Below are positions 9,475 through 18,612 of a DNA stretch of 64,000 bases, in pieces. The first letter of the stretch is position 1, and the number at the start of each line of letters is the position of its first letter. The notes under the pieces were generated by a model. The model searched no databases. It was not told where the DNA came from and saw nothing but the letters and a program-made list of their open reading frames with translations. The position numbers and the translations under genes were made by a program. The DNA comes from an uncultured Flavobacteriaceae bacterium (GTDB lineage Bacteria; Bacteroidota; Bacteroidia; Flavobacteriales; Flavobacteriaceae), in assembly GCA_947494565.1 (NCBI GenBank), contig CANLVG010000004.1, forward strand, positions 1 to 64,000. The letters run 5' to 3'.

Positions 9475-9813
9475 ATGAAAAACAAATTCTCAACTAAAAT
9501 GTGCCTTGCCATTGCGCTATTGAGTATCATCGCATGTGATGAAGACAATCCTTTGAATCCACTGGATGTCTGTGCCGATGCAGTAGGTTGGACAGAAGCA
9601 GTATCTACAGAATTGAACGCCTACAATCAAGCATCACAGGCCTATAATGAGGAACCAACATCGGAAAATTGCGCAGCCGTCAAGACAAGTGCCAAAAACT
9701 ATTTTGACGCGTTGGGCGATGCGCTTGAATGTGTTCCTTCGGCAAGTAGGGCAGATATTGATAGTGCAATTAAAGAGGCAAAAGAGGAAGTTGATCGGGA
9801 GAGTTGCGATTGA
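9475..9813 (+). CDS. Small cysteine-containing lipoprotein of unknown function
   Basis: 112 residues. The N-terminus is a lipoprotein signal with lipobox SIIAC, so the mature protein should be anchored in the envelope from Cys21. Four further cysteines (in VCADAV, ENCAAV, LECVPS and the terminal ESCD) could form two disulfide bonds. The mature part is acidic and helical in composition. I recognise no family. It is the first gene after the HTCS and its stop overlaps the next start by one base (TGATG), so it heads a coupled operon and is a plausible HTCS target. Confidence 0.8.
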   Translation: MKNKFSTKMCLAIALLSIIACDEDNPLNPLDVCADAVGWTEAVSTELNAYNQASQAYNEEPTSENCAAVKTSAKNYFDALGDALECVPSASRADIDSAIKEAKEEVDRESCD

Positions 9814-10271
9814 TGGTCATACTCAAAATGCCCAGACCCTTGATTGGAAATACAACTTTTTTATATGTGCTTTTACTAGTATCCTTTAACCTTTTGGCCC
9901 AGGCGCAAACAAAGACGACAAAGGAAACCAAGCTTATCGTCATTGTATCGTCCGATGGGGAAATCACGGCGCTCGAACTTTTTGAAAATGATAAAAGCAA
10001 TAGAAAAAGACTCTTGGAAATATACCCTGAAAGCGCTTATTTTTTGGGCACTTTGGTCGGTCGGTACCAAATGAACGGAACCCATGTCGTACCCGTACCC
10101 GAATCAACGGTGAAAGTGTTCAAGGGCCATAAGCTATTCTCGGAGAAAGGTTTTTCCAAGGGGGAAGATTTTGAAAAAGGAAATGATATCATATTGGGTG
10201 AAGTAAGGGCCTTGATACTTGAGCATAGCAAGGCAGAACTAATTTTAAAAATAACGAATAATGAAAACTAA
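9813..10271 (+). CDS. Small exported protein of unknown function
   Basis: 152 residues from an ATG that overlaps the previous stop by one base. A TTG nine bases upstream is also in frame but unlikely given this coupling. The N-terminus has a signal peptide ending near LLAQAQT. The mature part alternates beta-strand-like stretches (LIVIVSSDGEITALELF) with charged loops and has no cysteine or known motif. It overlaps the next gene by 11 bp. Probably periplasmic or outer-membrane associated; function unknown. Confidence 0.75.
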   Translation: MVILKMPRPLIGNTTFLYVLLLVSFNLLAQAQTKTTKETKLIVIVSSDGEITALELFENDKSNRKRLLEIYPESAYFLGTLVGRYQMNGTHVVPVPESTVKVFKGHKLFSEKGFSKGEDFEKGNDIILGEVRALILEHSKAELILKITNNEN

Positions 10272-11199
10272 CCTATTATTTTTTATGGTCTTCTGTATCA
10301 TGGGGGGTACCGCAAGGGCCCAAAGCCCTGAGGAAAAACGAGCGCAAAAAATGATGGATAGCATCATGGAAAACATGCCCGAGGACCAAAAGGCCTTTAT
10401 GCAGCAGGTGATGGCAATGGGCGAAAAGGCCAATGAGAATCGCACGAAAGAAAGAGCGGAAGCCCGAAAGGCACAAGAAGTTAAAAATAGAGCCGCCGAA
10501 AAGAAGTCGGAAGATGAATTTTATTGGAGGAATACCATCGCCAGCAATACGCAAGGTAAATTTAGTAACTGGCCATACGGCAAGGCCGATATTAAAGTGC
10601 GGTTTTCAAATGGATGGAATAAACCTGCGGACTATCTAAAGGTGGGTGAGGTTTCCGCTAACGGACAAGTCACATTGAAACTTCCGAATATCGATAGTTC
10701 AAAATGGCCAAGAACACCGATTGTGAAGGCCGATAACGAAGGAGATGGGATGTGGGCCAATCTAGAGTCATTGGCATTTTCAAATGAAGAGGTTACCTAT
10801 TTTTCGACAAGATTCAGTCTGCACATCTTACGTGGTGAAGAAGAATTGGGGAATCTTAAAATAGGGAATGCCATCAAACCCGTAGTGAACTTGAATTCAC
10901 CTTGCTGTATTGGTAAGGCGGGAGATGGGTACACCGCACACTGGATGTATATGAGTCAGGGCCATAGTATTCAGGGTGCCGCATATGATAATGGAATAAA
11001 TGGCAGTGAAGGCGAAATAGTACACGATTTAAAGTTTCAACCCGGCTGGAATTTGGTCAAAGTTAGGGTAGAAGGCACAAAAGGAATGACAGCTAACGCA
11101 ACCTCCCGAACCGACTATTGGAAGAACAAATATTATACGGCTACCACTTCCCTGCCTACCGACGCAAAATACTATTTCATCTCATTCGTAAATAAATAA
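10261..11199 (+). CDS. Exported protein of unknown function
   Basis: 312 residues with a signal peptide (MKTNLLFFMVFCIMGGTARAQ). Residues of about 22-80 are a highly charged helix rich in Met, Glu, Arg and Lys. The rest (about 85-312) looks like a beta-rich domain with aromatic pairs and a CC dipeptide in NSPCCIGKAGDG. I do not recognise the family. Translation starts inside the preceding gene (11-bp overlap), so it belongs to the same operon, which lies downstream of the HTCS. Confidence 0.8.
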   Translation: MKTNLLFFMVFCIMGGTARAQSPEEKRAQKMMDSIMENMPEDQKAFMQQVMAMGEKANENRTKERAEARKAQEVKNRAAEKKSEDEFYWRNTIASNTQGKFSNWPYGKADIKVRFSNGWNKPADYLKVGEVSANGQVTLKLPNIDSSKWPRTPIVKADNEGDGMWANLESLAFSNEEVTYFSTRFSLHILRGEEELGNLKIGNAIKPVVNLNSPCCIGKAGDGYTAHWMYMSQGHSIQGAAYDNGINGSEGEIVHDLKFQPGWNLVKVRVEGTKGMTANATSRTDYWKNKYYTATTSLPTDAKYYFISFVNK

Positions 11200-11202
11200 A
11201 AA

Positions 11203-11298
11203 ATGAGAGCTAGCAAACTAAACAAACTCATACATCTGGTATTCGCCCTCTGGTTATTGACCATCTTGGTGATGGTCTATCTGGGGCTTGATATCTAA
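11203..11298 (+). CDS. 31-residue single-pass membrane miniprotein
   Basis: An ATG begins 3 bp after the previous stop. The product is a short basic start (MRASKLNKL) followed by an unbroken hydrophobic helix (LVFALWLLTILVMVYLGL) and then DI. The tight spacing, the good membrane helix and the positive-inside residues before it argue for a real gene and make it the last member of the HTCS-linked operon. Function unknown; small membrane proteins often modulate a larger partner. Short length limits certainty. Confidence 0.6.
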   Translation: MRASKLNKLIHLVFALWLLTILVMVYLGLDI

Positions 11299-11322
11299 TG
11301 CCTACGGTATAGATTTTCCAAG

Positions 11323-12174
11323 TTAATTCCCCATGGGTCGAACAACCATGATGCCGATGTTCTTATTTACTTTTTTAAGGTAATCGGCCAGTGGCAGCTG
11401 GGAGACCTCCACCTGCATCGACCCTGTAGAAGCGTGTAGCAAGTGAATGCGTCCATCCTTTTCACGAGTAGCAATGCCGGTATGGGTGACATCTAGTCCC
11501 TTTATCGAAGTGGCCAAAGCAATAATATCCCCGGTTTGAATCAAATGTTCGTTCGCTTCAATTTGATCTTGGGGTAGGTAACAAAAGCTTTCTTTGGCCA
11601 ATTCTTTTTCCGTGGCGAGAATTTTTTCAAAGTTGCGATCATCTTTCAGAAAGGGATACAATTCGCGATGTGTCCCCATAAAATTGATGTCCTTTAGAAT
11701 GGCAATACCCCCGATTTCAGAAGTGATATCTTTGACGAGTCCTTTTTGATCGTTATTTCGAATCCATTCGGTAAAGTAATGTAGCCGAGAGCCGTATCCG
11801 TCAAGCTTGCCATCTTTATACCGAATGGTTTTTAATACATCGATAAAGCTGTCAAAGTCAGCTTTTCCATCCCTAAGTGAAGTGCTAAAGGCCAATACAT
11901 TCTCGACATAAGTAGTACAATCCAGCCCCTGCAAGTTAATGACCAAGGTCTCGGTATCGCCGATCTCTAAGGTTTTGGCCACATACGGAATCTCTAAAAA
12001 GGTCTTTCCGACCGCGACCATGGTCTTTCCAAAATCGGCTTCCAGCAAGCCATCGATTTCGATAGTCTTATTCTCAAAGGCTTCTTTATCGGCCGGGGAG
12101 CATGTGATTTGCTGGGCAACGCTATTTACAACAACAAATAGCAAAGAACATAAGAGCAATTGTGATTTTCTCAT
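11323..12174 (-). CDS. DUF1460 family, amidase/NlpC-P60-like exported protein
   Basis: 283 residues with a signal peptide ending near NSVAQQ. It shows the DUF1460 pattern: GLDCTTYVENV with the expected nucleophile Cys86, SRLHYFTEWI, TGDIIAL, then THTGIA and HLLHAS holding the His positions. This family has a papain-like NlpC/P60 fold and acts on peptidoglycan-derived peptides or amides in the periplasm. It is convergent with the HTCS-linked operon and separate from its neighbours. The family call is solid; the exact substrate is not determined. Confidence 0.85.
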   Translation of the reverse strand: MRKSQLLLCSLLFVVVNSVAQQITCSPADKEAFENKTIEIDGLLEADFGKTMVAVGKTFLEIPYVAKTLEIGDTETLVINLQGLDCTTYVENVLAFSTSLRDGKADFDSFIDVLKTIRYKDGKLDGYGSRLHYFTEWIRNNDQKGLVKDITSEIGGIAILKDINFMGTHRELYPFLKDDRNFEKILATEKELAKESFCYLPQDQIEANEHLIQTGDIIALATSIKGLDVTHTGIATREKDGRIHLLHASTGSMQVEVSQLPLADYLKKVNKNIGIMVVRPMGN

Positions 12175-12292
12175 TGTGTAAAATTACTTGAAAAATCGTA
12201 AAAAGAATAAAATCACATTTGTCACAAATAGTACGGTCAATAAAACAGGAGCACTGTACTCATATAGTTACTATATCAAGTTTGACAAACAA

Positions 12293-13675
12293 TTACTCCT
12301 CTTTAAAAAGTGTTAGAATTTCTAATTCTAGATCTCGATTCCAGAAGTCTGAGTTGGTTTCAAACGTGTTGAAAATAAAATCAGCATAAGACTCGCTTCT
12401 TAAACAAAATTCGGTAGTTGAGTACGTAATGTTTGCCAAATCAATATGTGGATAGAGCGATGTCAGTTCCTCAGGGATTTGTCCAAGTGTGGGATAGATT
12501 GTGTTAGTGGAATGGATTTTTCTTATGGTAACCGCAGTTGCATCATCAGTTATATCGCTACGTACGAACCAAGAACTTGCTTTACGTTGATAATCTAGAT
12601 CAGTATTGATGGTGAAACTATTGATGTTTTTGTCGACGAATTCAACGATAGGTTTATCGGGTACAAAGGTGTTGTTTGGATAATCACCTTGTTTTCTGTA
12701 AAACCATTTATAGTCGTCCATGACCATTTGAACTACTGTTTGAAACTTGTCGAAAGTTTCGATAATTGGTATTTGCACTCGAGACCGATTGCTCGATGTG
12801 CTTTCTGGGTAGACACTAACGGGACCATCCATCAAGGTGAAAGCACCATTATTGTAGCTTTGATCTGACGTTAGCCCACGAGCAAGAAAGGATTTAAATT
12901 TTGTGGGAGGAAAAGAGAAATTTGCACCTAGAGTTACAGGGGTTAAATCGGCAAAATCTAATTCTGGTAGGGTAATATTTTGAGTTGGCTCAATAAGCGT
13001 ATAGTGATATACCTGGTTTTTGCTATCTTCAATAAGAAGCAAATATTCCCGATTTTCATAAAACGGAATATTCTCCATTTTCATGTTGATTCCACCAAAT
13101 ACGTAACTTCCTGAAATACCATCAGGAAAAACAGACTTTTTACTTGTCGATAATGAATAAAAGGGGAAGCCTCCTAATGGCGGATTTGGGATGTTATTTA
13201 TTGTTTGGTTAAAAATACCACTGGAGGCTATTTCATTTGCAGTATAACGATATGTGTTCAAAAACCACTTACTTCCTTTCTTAATATTTGGATAAGTTTC
13301 AAGTTCGTGCCTATATTCTTTAATGCGAAAATGATGATTGAATATGGTGATATTTAGTTGTTCAGGAATATCTTCTGGAACTTTTTCGAATACTAGTTGA
13401 TCACCGTTTTCAAATGATTTATAATCGATTAGATTACCTTCTGTATCATGGATAATTATCCAATTCTGTACCTGTTCTGAAGTTGGAGGTGCAGATTCAT
13501 ATGAAGAACCCACATTGAAGGTAAAATAAACCTCAGTAGCAGGTTCTTGAGGCTCCTCTACTTCAGAAATAGGCTTTTCTTCTGTTTCCGGATTTGGAGT
13601 GGGCTCTTCATCTTTGGCACAATTGACCACAATCAAAAAAGCGAAGAACAAGAGGGGTATTTGGATAAGTTTCAT
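12293..13675 (-). CDS. Lipoprotein of unknown function
   Basis: 460 residues. The lipoprotein signal ends in VVNC (Cys19), followed by a low-complexity acidic Glu/Pro-rich spacer (about 20-46) typical of surface-exposed Bacteroidota lipoproteins. The remaining part is beta-rich, with many Tyr, Asn and Thr, and I recognise no domain. Composition is visibly more AT-rich than flanking genes, which may hint at acquisition or at a fast-evolving surface protein. It has its own transcription unit. A surface adhesin or binding role is possible but not supported by a motif. Confidence 0.75.
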   Translation of the reverse strand: MKLIQIPLLFFAFLIVVNCAKDEEPTPNPETEEKPISEVEEPQEPATEVYFTFNVGSSYESAPPTSEQVQNWIIIHDTEGNLIDYKSFENGDQLVFEKVPEDIPEQLNITIFNHHFRIKEYRHELETYPNIKKGSKWFLNTYRYTANEIASSGIFNQTINNIPNPPLGGFPFYSLSTSKKSVFPDGISGSYVFGGINMKMENIPFYENREYLLLIEDSKNQVYHYTLIEPTQNITLPELDFADLTPVTLGANFSFPPTKFKSFLARGLTSDQSYNNGAFTLMDGPVSVYPESTSSNRSRVQIPIIETFDKFQTVVQMVMDDYKWFYRKQGDYPNNTFVPDKPIVEFVDKNINSFTINTDLDYQRKASSWFVRSDITDDATAVTIRKIHSTNTIYPTLGQIPEELTSLYPHIDLANITYSTTEFCLRSESYADFIFNTFETNSDFWNRDLELEILTLFKEE

Positions 13676-13979
13676 TTCGTACTGAATTTGAAAAAGATGT
13701 CGGAAAGGTAGTACATATTATAAGAGGGCACTTCGGTTACTAGGTCAACACCATAAAAACATCGATTAAAGAATTTTTGCGCTGGTGTAACAAATCTTAA
13801 TTTTTAGCTACCAATTATTTGCGCTCATATTCCGTAGCGCTTTTACACCTCGGTTTTTTTGCCGAAATTGGAACAATATAAAGAACCCCGGTTCTATTTC
13901 ACCAACTTTTTATTTGCTTGACTTTACCAATATCGATTGGGTAGGGCAGCAAACCTTAAACACTAAAAACAAAAACCAT
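13676..13979. other. Intergenic region between divergent genes
   Basis: This 304-bp stretch must hold promoters for the lipoprotein (leftward) and the coiled-coil/AAA+ operon (rightward). I see a spaced inverted repeat GGTGTAA (13784-13790) / TTACACC (13843-13849) and an imperfect -7-like TTTATTTG at 13909-13916, but nothing decisive. An in-frame TTG at 13914 would extend the downstream protein by 22 residues; I do not believe it. Confidence 0.5.
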
Positions 13980-15320
13980 ATGGCCGACGATTTTGATTTA
14001 TTAGAGACCGATTCCGCTTCCGAACAAGAAAAAGTAGATGTCAATTGGGGCAAGGCCGTTGACCAGATGAAGTCAAAACTTGCCCAAGAAGATGACCCCG
14101 AGGCACGTCAAAAAATATTGAATGCGACCCTTGACGATGTGGTAGGCATGGCCGAAAAGGATCGAAAGTCCCTGTTGGAGGCCATCAAAGATCTGACCGA
14201 CTACCAAGATGAGGTCGGCATCATTTTCGAAAAATTCTCTACCCTCAATGCCGAAGAACAAAAGGTCATCGACGACGCCCAAAAAGGACTCGAGCGGGCC
14301 AAGATCGCCTTGGAAGACGCCGAAAACGTCAAAGACAACTGGTGGAACAACCTTTGGGGAAGAAAATCAAAGATCAAAAAACGCGCCGAGGAGTTGGCGG
14401 TTGCCCAAAAGACCAGAGACGGGGCCGATTTGAAAGCGAAACAGATGTTTCAAGAACGAATCGAGTCTGCCGATGTACAGACCCTGCTAAACGAACTCTC
14501 TTACAAAAGTCAAGCCGCTGTTGGGCGTTTGAAAAACAGGGAAAGCGAAATCAAGGAGGTCGAAGACAAGCTTCAGGTGGCTATTGTCGAAGCCAGTAAG
14601 AACCACACCAAGGCCCTCGAAAAGAAAAAGGAGACTGAAGACAAACTTGAAGAGCAATATGCCTTATTGAAACAGGCGCGACAGGCTTTGGAAGAGATTG
14701 CGGATAAGCAATCCTCTGCGTATTCCGAGGCCATTGGAAAGGTCACGACCATCGAGCAAAAGGTAGAGGAACTCGAAGGCCTGAAAAATGCCTATACCAC
14801 GCTGGCCGCCAGTAAGGACAGTTTTGTACACAAACACAATCTCACCATCAAGGTGTTGACATCATTACGCAGTAATTTACAGACCCATCGTGCGAAATTA
14901 AAGAGTGATACGGATGAGCGCTTGAAATATTATGACGGATACGTCGTGGCCTTAAAAGCGCGTACGGATCAAGAATTCGCCGCTATCTTAGAGCATCTGG
15001 GCGTTAAGACGGATGAACACATTGGTCAAACCTTAGCTTCGATGCATACCGCCAGTGCCAAAGCACGCCAAGAAATGATGGACAATATTCCGGTACACGA
15101 AAAAGTAATGCAAGGTGTATATTCCAGCTACGCCGAAGCCCTTCAAGAAATACGGGTCAAGGATTCTGAAATCCAGAAAAATTTCGCCGATCGCTACGGT
15201 ATCGATATGAAGGAAATTTTCGAAGAGTATTATGCCAATGATGGAGCTGCACCCTCCAACGATGGTGATGACGCTCCCCCGACACCCGCCCCGGAAGCTG
15301 AAGATGACTTATTGAGTTAG
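13980..15320 (+). CDS. Long coiled-coil protein, first gene of AAA+ operon
   Basis: 446 residues from the ATG at 13980 (MADDFDLLE). There is no signal peptide or membrane segment. Residues of about 70-320 are strongly coiled-coil (Glu/Lys/Gln/Ala heptads), interrupted by a Trp-rich NWWNNLWGRKSK break near 120. The last 25 residues are acidic and Pro/Asp-rich, ending in DDLLS, and look disordered. It resembles scaffold or cargo proteins rather than enzymes. It is followed by an unknown protein, an AAA+ ATPase, another unknown and a membrane protein, so it could be the filament or substrate remodelled by the ATPase. No family I can name with confidence. Confidence 0.85.
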   Translation: MADDFDLLETDSASEQEKVDVNWGKAVDQMKSKLAQEDDPEARQKILNATLDDVVGMAEKDRKSLLEAIKDLTDYQDEVGIIFEKFSTLNAEEQKVIDDAQKGLERAKIALEDAENVKDNWWNNLWGRKSKIKKRAEELAVAQKTRDGADLKAKQMFQERIESADVQTLLNELSYKSQAAVGRLKNRESEIKEVEDKLQVAIVEASKNHTKALEKKKETEDKLEEQYALLKQARQALEEIADKQSSAYSEAIGKVTTIEQKVEELEGLKNAYTTLAASKDSFVHKHNLTIKVLTSLRSNLQTHRAKLKSDTDERLKYYDGYVVALKARTDQEFAAILEHLGVKTDEHIGQTLASMHTASAKARQEMMDNIPVHEKVMQGVYSSYAEALQEIRVKDSEIQKNFADRYGIDMKEIFEEYYANDGAAPSNDGDDAPPTPAPEAEDDLLS

Positions 15321-15423
15321 ATCCATAGCATAGACTATAGAACAACAGCTGGTTGTAGCGTTTCGAAGTTTCGGAGCGCTAGAACCGGTAGCCACAAAAC
15401 CTTAATCCAATTTTAGTTCTTTC

Positions 15424-16476
15424 ATGACCATCAATCAAATCGTTACGCCTTTAGATAGCGCTGTTCTGGAAACCAAAGAACAGTACAAGGTCTATTTTAA
15501 GATTGTGGTACATGCATTGAACGAGTTGGTCGATAGTGTGGAAAAAGAGGATATCTGTACCCATGCCGAAGCGACTTTTGTCAAGCAATATGGTGAGTTG
15601 CTAACGTATTCGTTAGAAGCCTTCCGTATCAAGTACCTCTTTGACGATGAGGAAAAGATGCGAATCGACCTGACCGAATCCGGTTTTCCGAGTTATTTGG
15701 AGTTTCGATACCTGTACAACGATCTTGAATTGAAACAAGAACACGTGAACAAACTGCCCGAGGTTTCCCGCTTGAAATCGGAATTTTTGGAGACCCTCAT
15801 GAAAGATAAGCAGCCGATCAATGATAGAAGGTTGCATCAGGCCGCATCCCTAGTCTATTATACCTCCGTTGAGAAGCGATTCATCTATAATCGTTTTGTA
15901 CAGGGTAAAATAATCCCCGTTATGGGCCTTGATGCGGAGTATATGGTGAGTTGGTCCTTCTATGATGTAACCTTTAATCGACCGTTTATCTGCTTTATGT
16001 ACTTTGATTTGAACAAAGAAAAGGCGGAAGATATCAAAGCTGAATTGTACGCGGTCTTGAAGCAGAGCTCAGACCGTGATATGCCCATTGATATGATGGC
16101 CTATGCCATCGATAAAAAATTACCGAACGTATTTCCAAAACGGATCAAAAAGTTGGATTTGGGTCCTTTGCACAGTGTCTTTGCCAAAGATGAGCTCGAG
16201 GTAACCCACGTTATTCTAAAGGCCATCGTAGAAAAGACCTTTGACCTTTCGGCCTACGCGATTTCGCTGCATGCCGATGAAGCGATTTCCACCTCGGAAT
16301 TCAAGGAGGGTGGTTTTTTCAAGAAGCAAACCTTGCAAGTTTGGGAAAAATCAAAACGAAAAAGCTATTTGTTTTGCCCACATCGGGTGATGCAGGCGTT
16401 GTATGATAACATCCCCGAAACCATCAATGCCTTGACAGGAAATCCGATTGAGATTTCAAGTTTGAAACTAGAGTGA
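15424..16476 (+). CDS. Protein of unknown function in AAA+ operon
   Basis: 350 residues, no signal peptide and no membrane helix, so cytosolic. The N-terminal 150 residues look all-helical; the centre has beta strands (AEYMVSWSFYDVTFNRPFICFMYFDL) followed by mixed alpha/beta. It begins 103 bp after the coiled-coil gene on the same strand. Its TGA overlaps a possible 45-codon ORF. I recognise no family. Context suggests a structural or adaptor component of the same assembly as the coiled-coil protein and the AAA+ ATPase. Confidence 0.8.
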   Translation: MTINQIVTPLDSAVLETKEQYKVYFKIVVHALNELVDSVEKEDICTHAEATFVKQYGELLTYSLEAFRIKYLFDDEEKMRIDLTESGFPSYLEFRYLYNDLELKQEHVNKLPEVSRLKSEFLETLMKDKQPINDRRLHQAASLVYYTSVEKRFIYNRFVQGKIIPVMGLDAEYMVSWSFYDVTFNRPFICFMYFDLNKEKAEDIKAELYAVLKQSSDRDMPIDMMAYAIDKKLPNVFPKRIKKLDLGPLHSVFAKDELEVTHVILKAIVEKTFDLSAYAISLHADEAISTSEFKEGGFFKKQTLQVWEKSKRKSYLFCPHRVMQALYDNIPETINALTGNPIEISSLKLE

Positions 16477-16610
16477 GGTGTGAAAAGTATATAGAACGTA
16501 ACAACGAAAAGGGAGGCGATACAAGTGTGGCACAGACCACACCGGCACTGGAGGTCTATCTCCTAGGAAAAGAGCTCAAATACACAGGAACAGTTAGTCA
16601 AACGCTATAG
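16473..16610 (+). CDS. Possible small ORF coupled to the preceding gene
   Basis: A GTG start overlaps the preceding stop (GTGA), and a 45-residue frame runs to a TAG at 16608-16610 in an otherwise empty 174-bp gap. The peptide is hydrophilic, with a plausible C-terminal strand pattern (ALEVYLLGKELKYTGTV). Start/stop overlap and protein-like composition favour it; the short length and non-ATG start count against it. Confidence 0.33.
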   Translation: MRCEKYIERNNEKGGDTSVAQTTPALEVYLLGKELKYTGTVSQTL

Positions 16611-16650
16611 GTCGAAAATCCAAAAGCGCAGTAGTCTAAAAGAACAGCAA

Positions 16651-18612
16651 ATGGAACACAACAGTACATTTCCCATAAAGAACTCCGAACTCAATGCAGT
16701 TCGCGATGAGGCGACTTCCTATTTAAAAGGAATCCAATGGGAGCAAGGCGGAAAAGCCAAAAGCCGGAATAAGAATAAAAAGGATGAATCGATACTTTTA
16801 TACTTATCAAAGGCAACAGGCAATGCGGCCAATGAAGTGATTTCGGTGTCCAAGACCATTTTAGCCCTGAAAAAGCGGTTACTGCCTGATTCGGTGGCGA
16901 TTCCTTTGCACCTGAACCGTGCGTTATTCGCGTTACAGGAAGGATTGACCATGGGCATTTGGTTGCGGGACAGTTATTCCGATGCTTCTGGATTATCTAC
17001 ATTAAATGAGCGAAAATCGACCTTAGATGTGGCACAGCGGCGTGAATATGATTCCAAACAACAGACCGCCACAGCTTTTATGCTGCACGGAATCGCTTGT
17101 CGTATTCTGTTCGACTTGAAACCAGTGGCTTCGGATGATCTGAGCGTGATGAAAAATAAGTTTGCCGGTATTCCCGAGCTTTCGGTGCTATCGCCACTCA
17201 AAGGCGTTTCATGTATGCTGTTCTACTATGATAAGTATATGGGCCACCCTGAGATCATCACTTCAGATGAGGAGGTAACCAATTTTACCGTAGTCTTCTT
17301 TGAGGCCTTGATTTCGGAAATACAACAACGTCTGGGTACGTTTGAATATACCGAAACTATAACCGACCGCACCTATAAGCTTGAAAAAAGCGAGTTTGCG
17401 ATTTCTGGATGGAACAATGCCTTTGAAGGAACTGCCGTCAGTGTGGAGTTCAACAAAATCCGATTTGAGGAAATCGTGGGTAACCGTGATGCAAAACACT
17501 TTGCCCGCCGCTTGACCGAACGGATGATGAGCTATGATTTTGAGGTGAAGAAAAATCCGTTTCAAGAACTAGGCGGATTTATGCCGGTCTTTATGGGATA
17601 TGGTATTCCGGGAACAGGAAAAAGTATGCTGATCGCGGCCATTGCCACGAAACTTAAGGAGCAGTGTGATGCGCTCGATATTCCGTTTTTGTTCCACCCG
17701 ATGCCGGATACCTTGATATCTACTTTTCAAGGGGGATCCGCAGAAAAAATGGTACAATGGATGAAACCTTTACAAGACCCGACCAAACTGATTTTTGCAC
17801 CGATTGACGATGCGGAGAACAATTTACAGGAGCGAACCGCACAGGGGGTATCTGCTGGGGTCAAGGAAGTCATCGGTGTTTTTCTGAGATATACCGAAGG
17901 GGCTTATGCCATTAATTATGGAAATAGTTCGATCGGTTTGTTCACGAATCTTCCGGAAATGTTGGATAAAGCGGTCATTTCGCGTGTACAAGGACGATTT
18001 AAGATCGATGGGGCCCGCACCATTCCCGATTTTGTGGATCAAGACTACATTTGGTGGAGCAAGTTTCAAGAGACCATGCCCGAGTTTGTGAATATGCAAA
18101 ATCCGAAGGATTATGAATTCTTGAGCGCACAGGGCTTGGCAAAGAACCTGAGTGAGATTTTAAACCAATCCGAAAAACCGACCGAGGCGAAGGTCTTAGA
18201 GATTTATGAACAAACAGCGGCGAAGCACCAAACCGATGAGCATCTGTTTTTTGCGGAACTATACAAGAACATCCAACAGTCGTTTCCCTTTTTCTCTTCA
18301 CGGGATATTCGAAATATTCAAAGTGCCGTTTCGCTGCGCCTGACCGATTTTGACCTCCCGGAAGAATGGTTCAATGATCCTGCCCTGTATTTTCAAAAGG
18401 ACTATGATACGAAGTTCGGAATGCTCAAAGAACTTATGAAAGCCAATATGAAGGGTCTTGATTTCTCCGACATCCGAAGACAGGAAACAATTCGCTATTT
18501 AGATAATGTGGCCACTATTGCCGATACGGACTTCAAACGAAAAGTAGCCGGTCGTGTACACGACATGAACGTGCAACGGGCAGCCAGCAAACAATTTGAG
18601 CAAGGAAGCTAA
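16651..18612 (+). CDS. AAA+ family ATPase
   Basis: 653 residues, cytosolic. An N-terminal helical domain of about 300 residues precedes one AAA+ module: Walker A GIPGTGKS at 318-325, Walker B LIFAPIDDAE at 380-389 (Asp386, Asp387, Glu389), sensor-1-like NYGNSSIGLFTNLPE, and a DKAVISRVQGRF segment carrying likely arginine-finger residues. The C-terminal 170 residues are helical. The long N-domain should recognise partner or substrate; AAA+ proteins of this architecture remodel or disassemble protein complexes. Its stop overlaps the next start by one base (TAATG), which implies coupled production with the downstream protein. Specific function unknown. Confidence 0.9.
   Translation: MEHNSTFPIKNSELNAVRDEATSYLKGIQWEQGGKAKSRNKNKKDESILLYLSKATGNAANEVISVSKTILALKKRLLPDSVAIPLHLNRALFALQEGLTMGIWLRDSYSDASGLSTLNERKSTLDVAQRREYDSKQQTATAFMLHGIACRILFDLKPVASDDLSVMKNKFAGIPELSVLSPLKGVSCMLFYYDKYMGHPEIITSDEEVTNFTVVFFEALISEIQQRLGTFEYTETITDRTYKLEKSEFAISGWNNAFEGTAVSVEFNKIRFEEIVGNRDAKHFARRLTERMMSYDFEVKKNPFQELGGFMPVFMGYGIPGTGKSMLIAAIATKLKEQCDALDIPFLFHPMPDTLISTFQGGSAEKMVQWMKPLQDPTKLIFAPIDDAENNLQERTAQGVSAGVKEVIGVFLRYTEGAYAINYGNSSIGLFTNLPEMLDKAVISRVQGRFKIDGARTIPDFVDQDYIWWSKFQETMPEFVNMQNPKDYEFLSAQGLAKNLSEILNQSEKPTEAKVLEIYEQTAAKHQTDEHLFFAELYKNIQQSFPFFSSRDIRNIQSAVSLRLTDFDLPEEWFNDPALYFQKDYDTKFGMLKELMKANMKGLDFSDIRRQETIRYLDNVATIADTDFKRKVAGRVHDMNVQRAASKQFEQGS

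Noticed and set aside
5390-11298. Polysaccharide utilisation locus around the HTCS
   Set aside because: No SusC, SusD, glycoside hydrolase, lyase or sulfatase is present in the neighbourhood.
13914-13979. TTG-started extension of the coiled-coil protein
   Set aside because: A good ATG exists at 13980 and the extension has no protein-like features.
13980-15320. Coiled-coil protein as a TelA-type toxic-anion-resistance protein
   Set aside because: Long helices and an acidic start are suggestive, but I see no TelA motif and no TerC/TerD-type genes nearby.
15345-15360. ACAAC...GTTGT hairpin after the coiled-coil gene as terminator
   Set aside because: The stem is 5 bp and no T-run follows, so it is unlikely to stop transcription.
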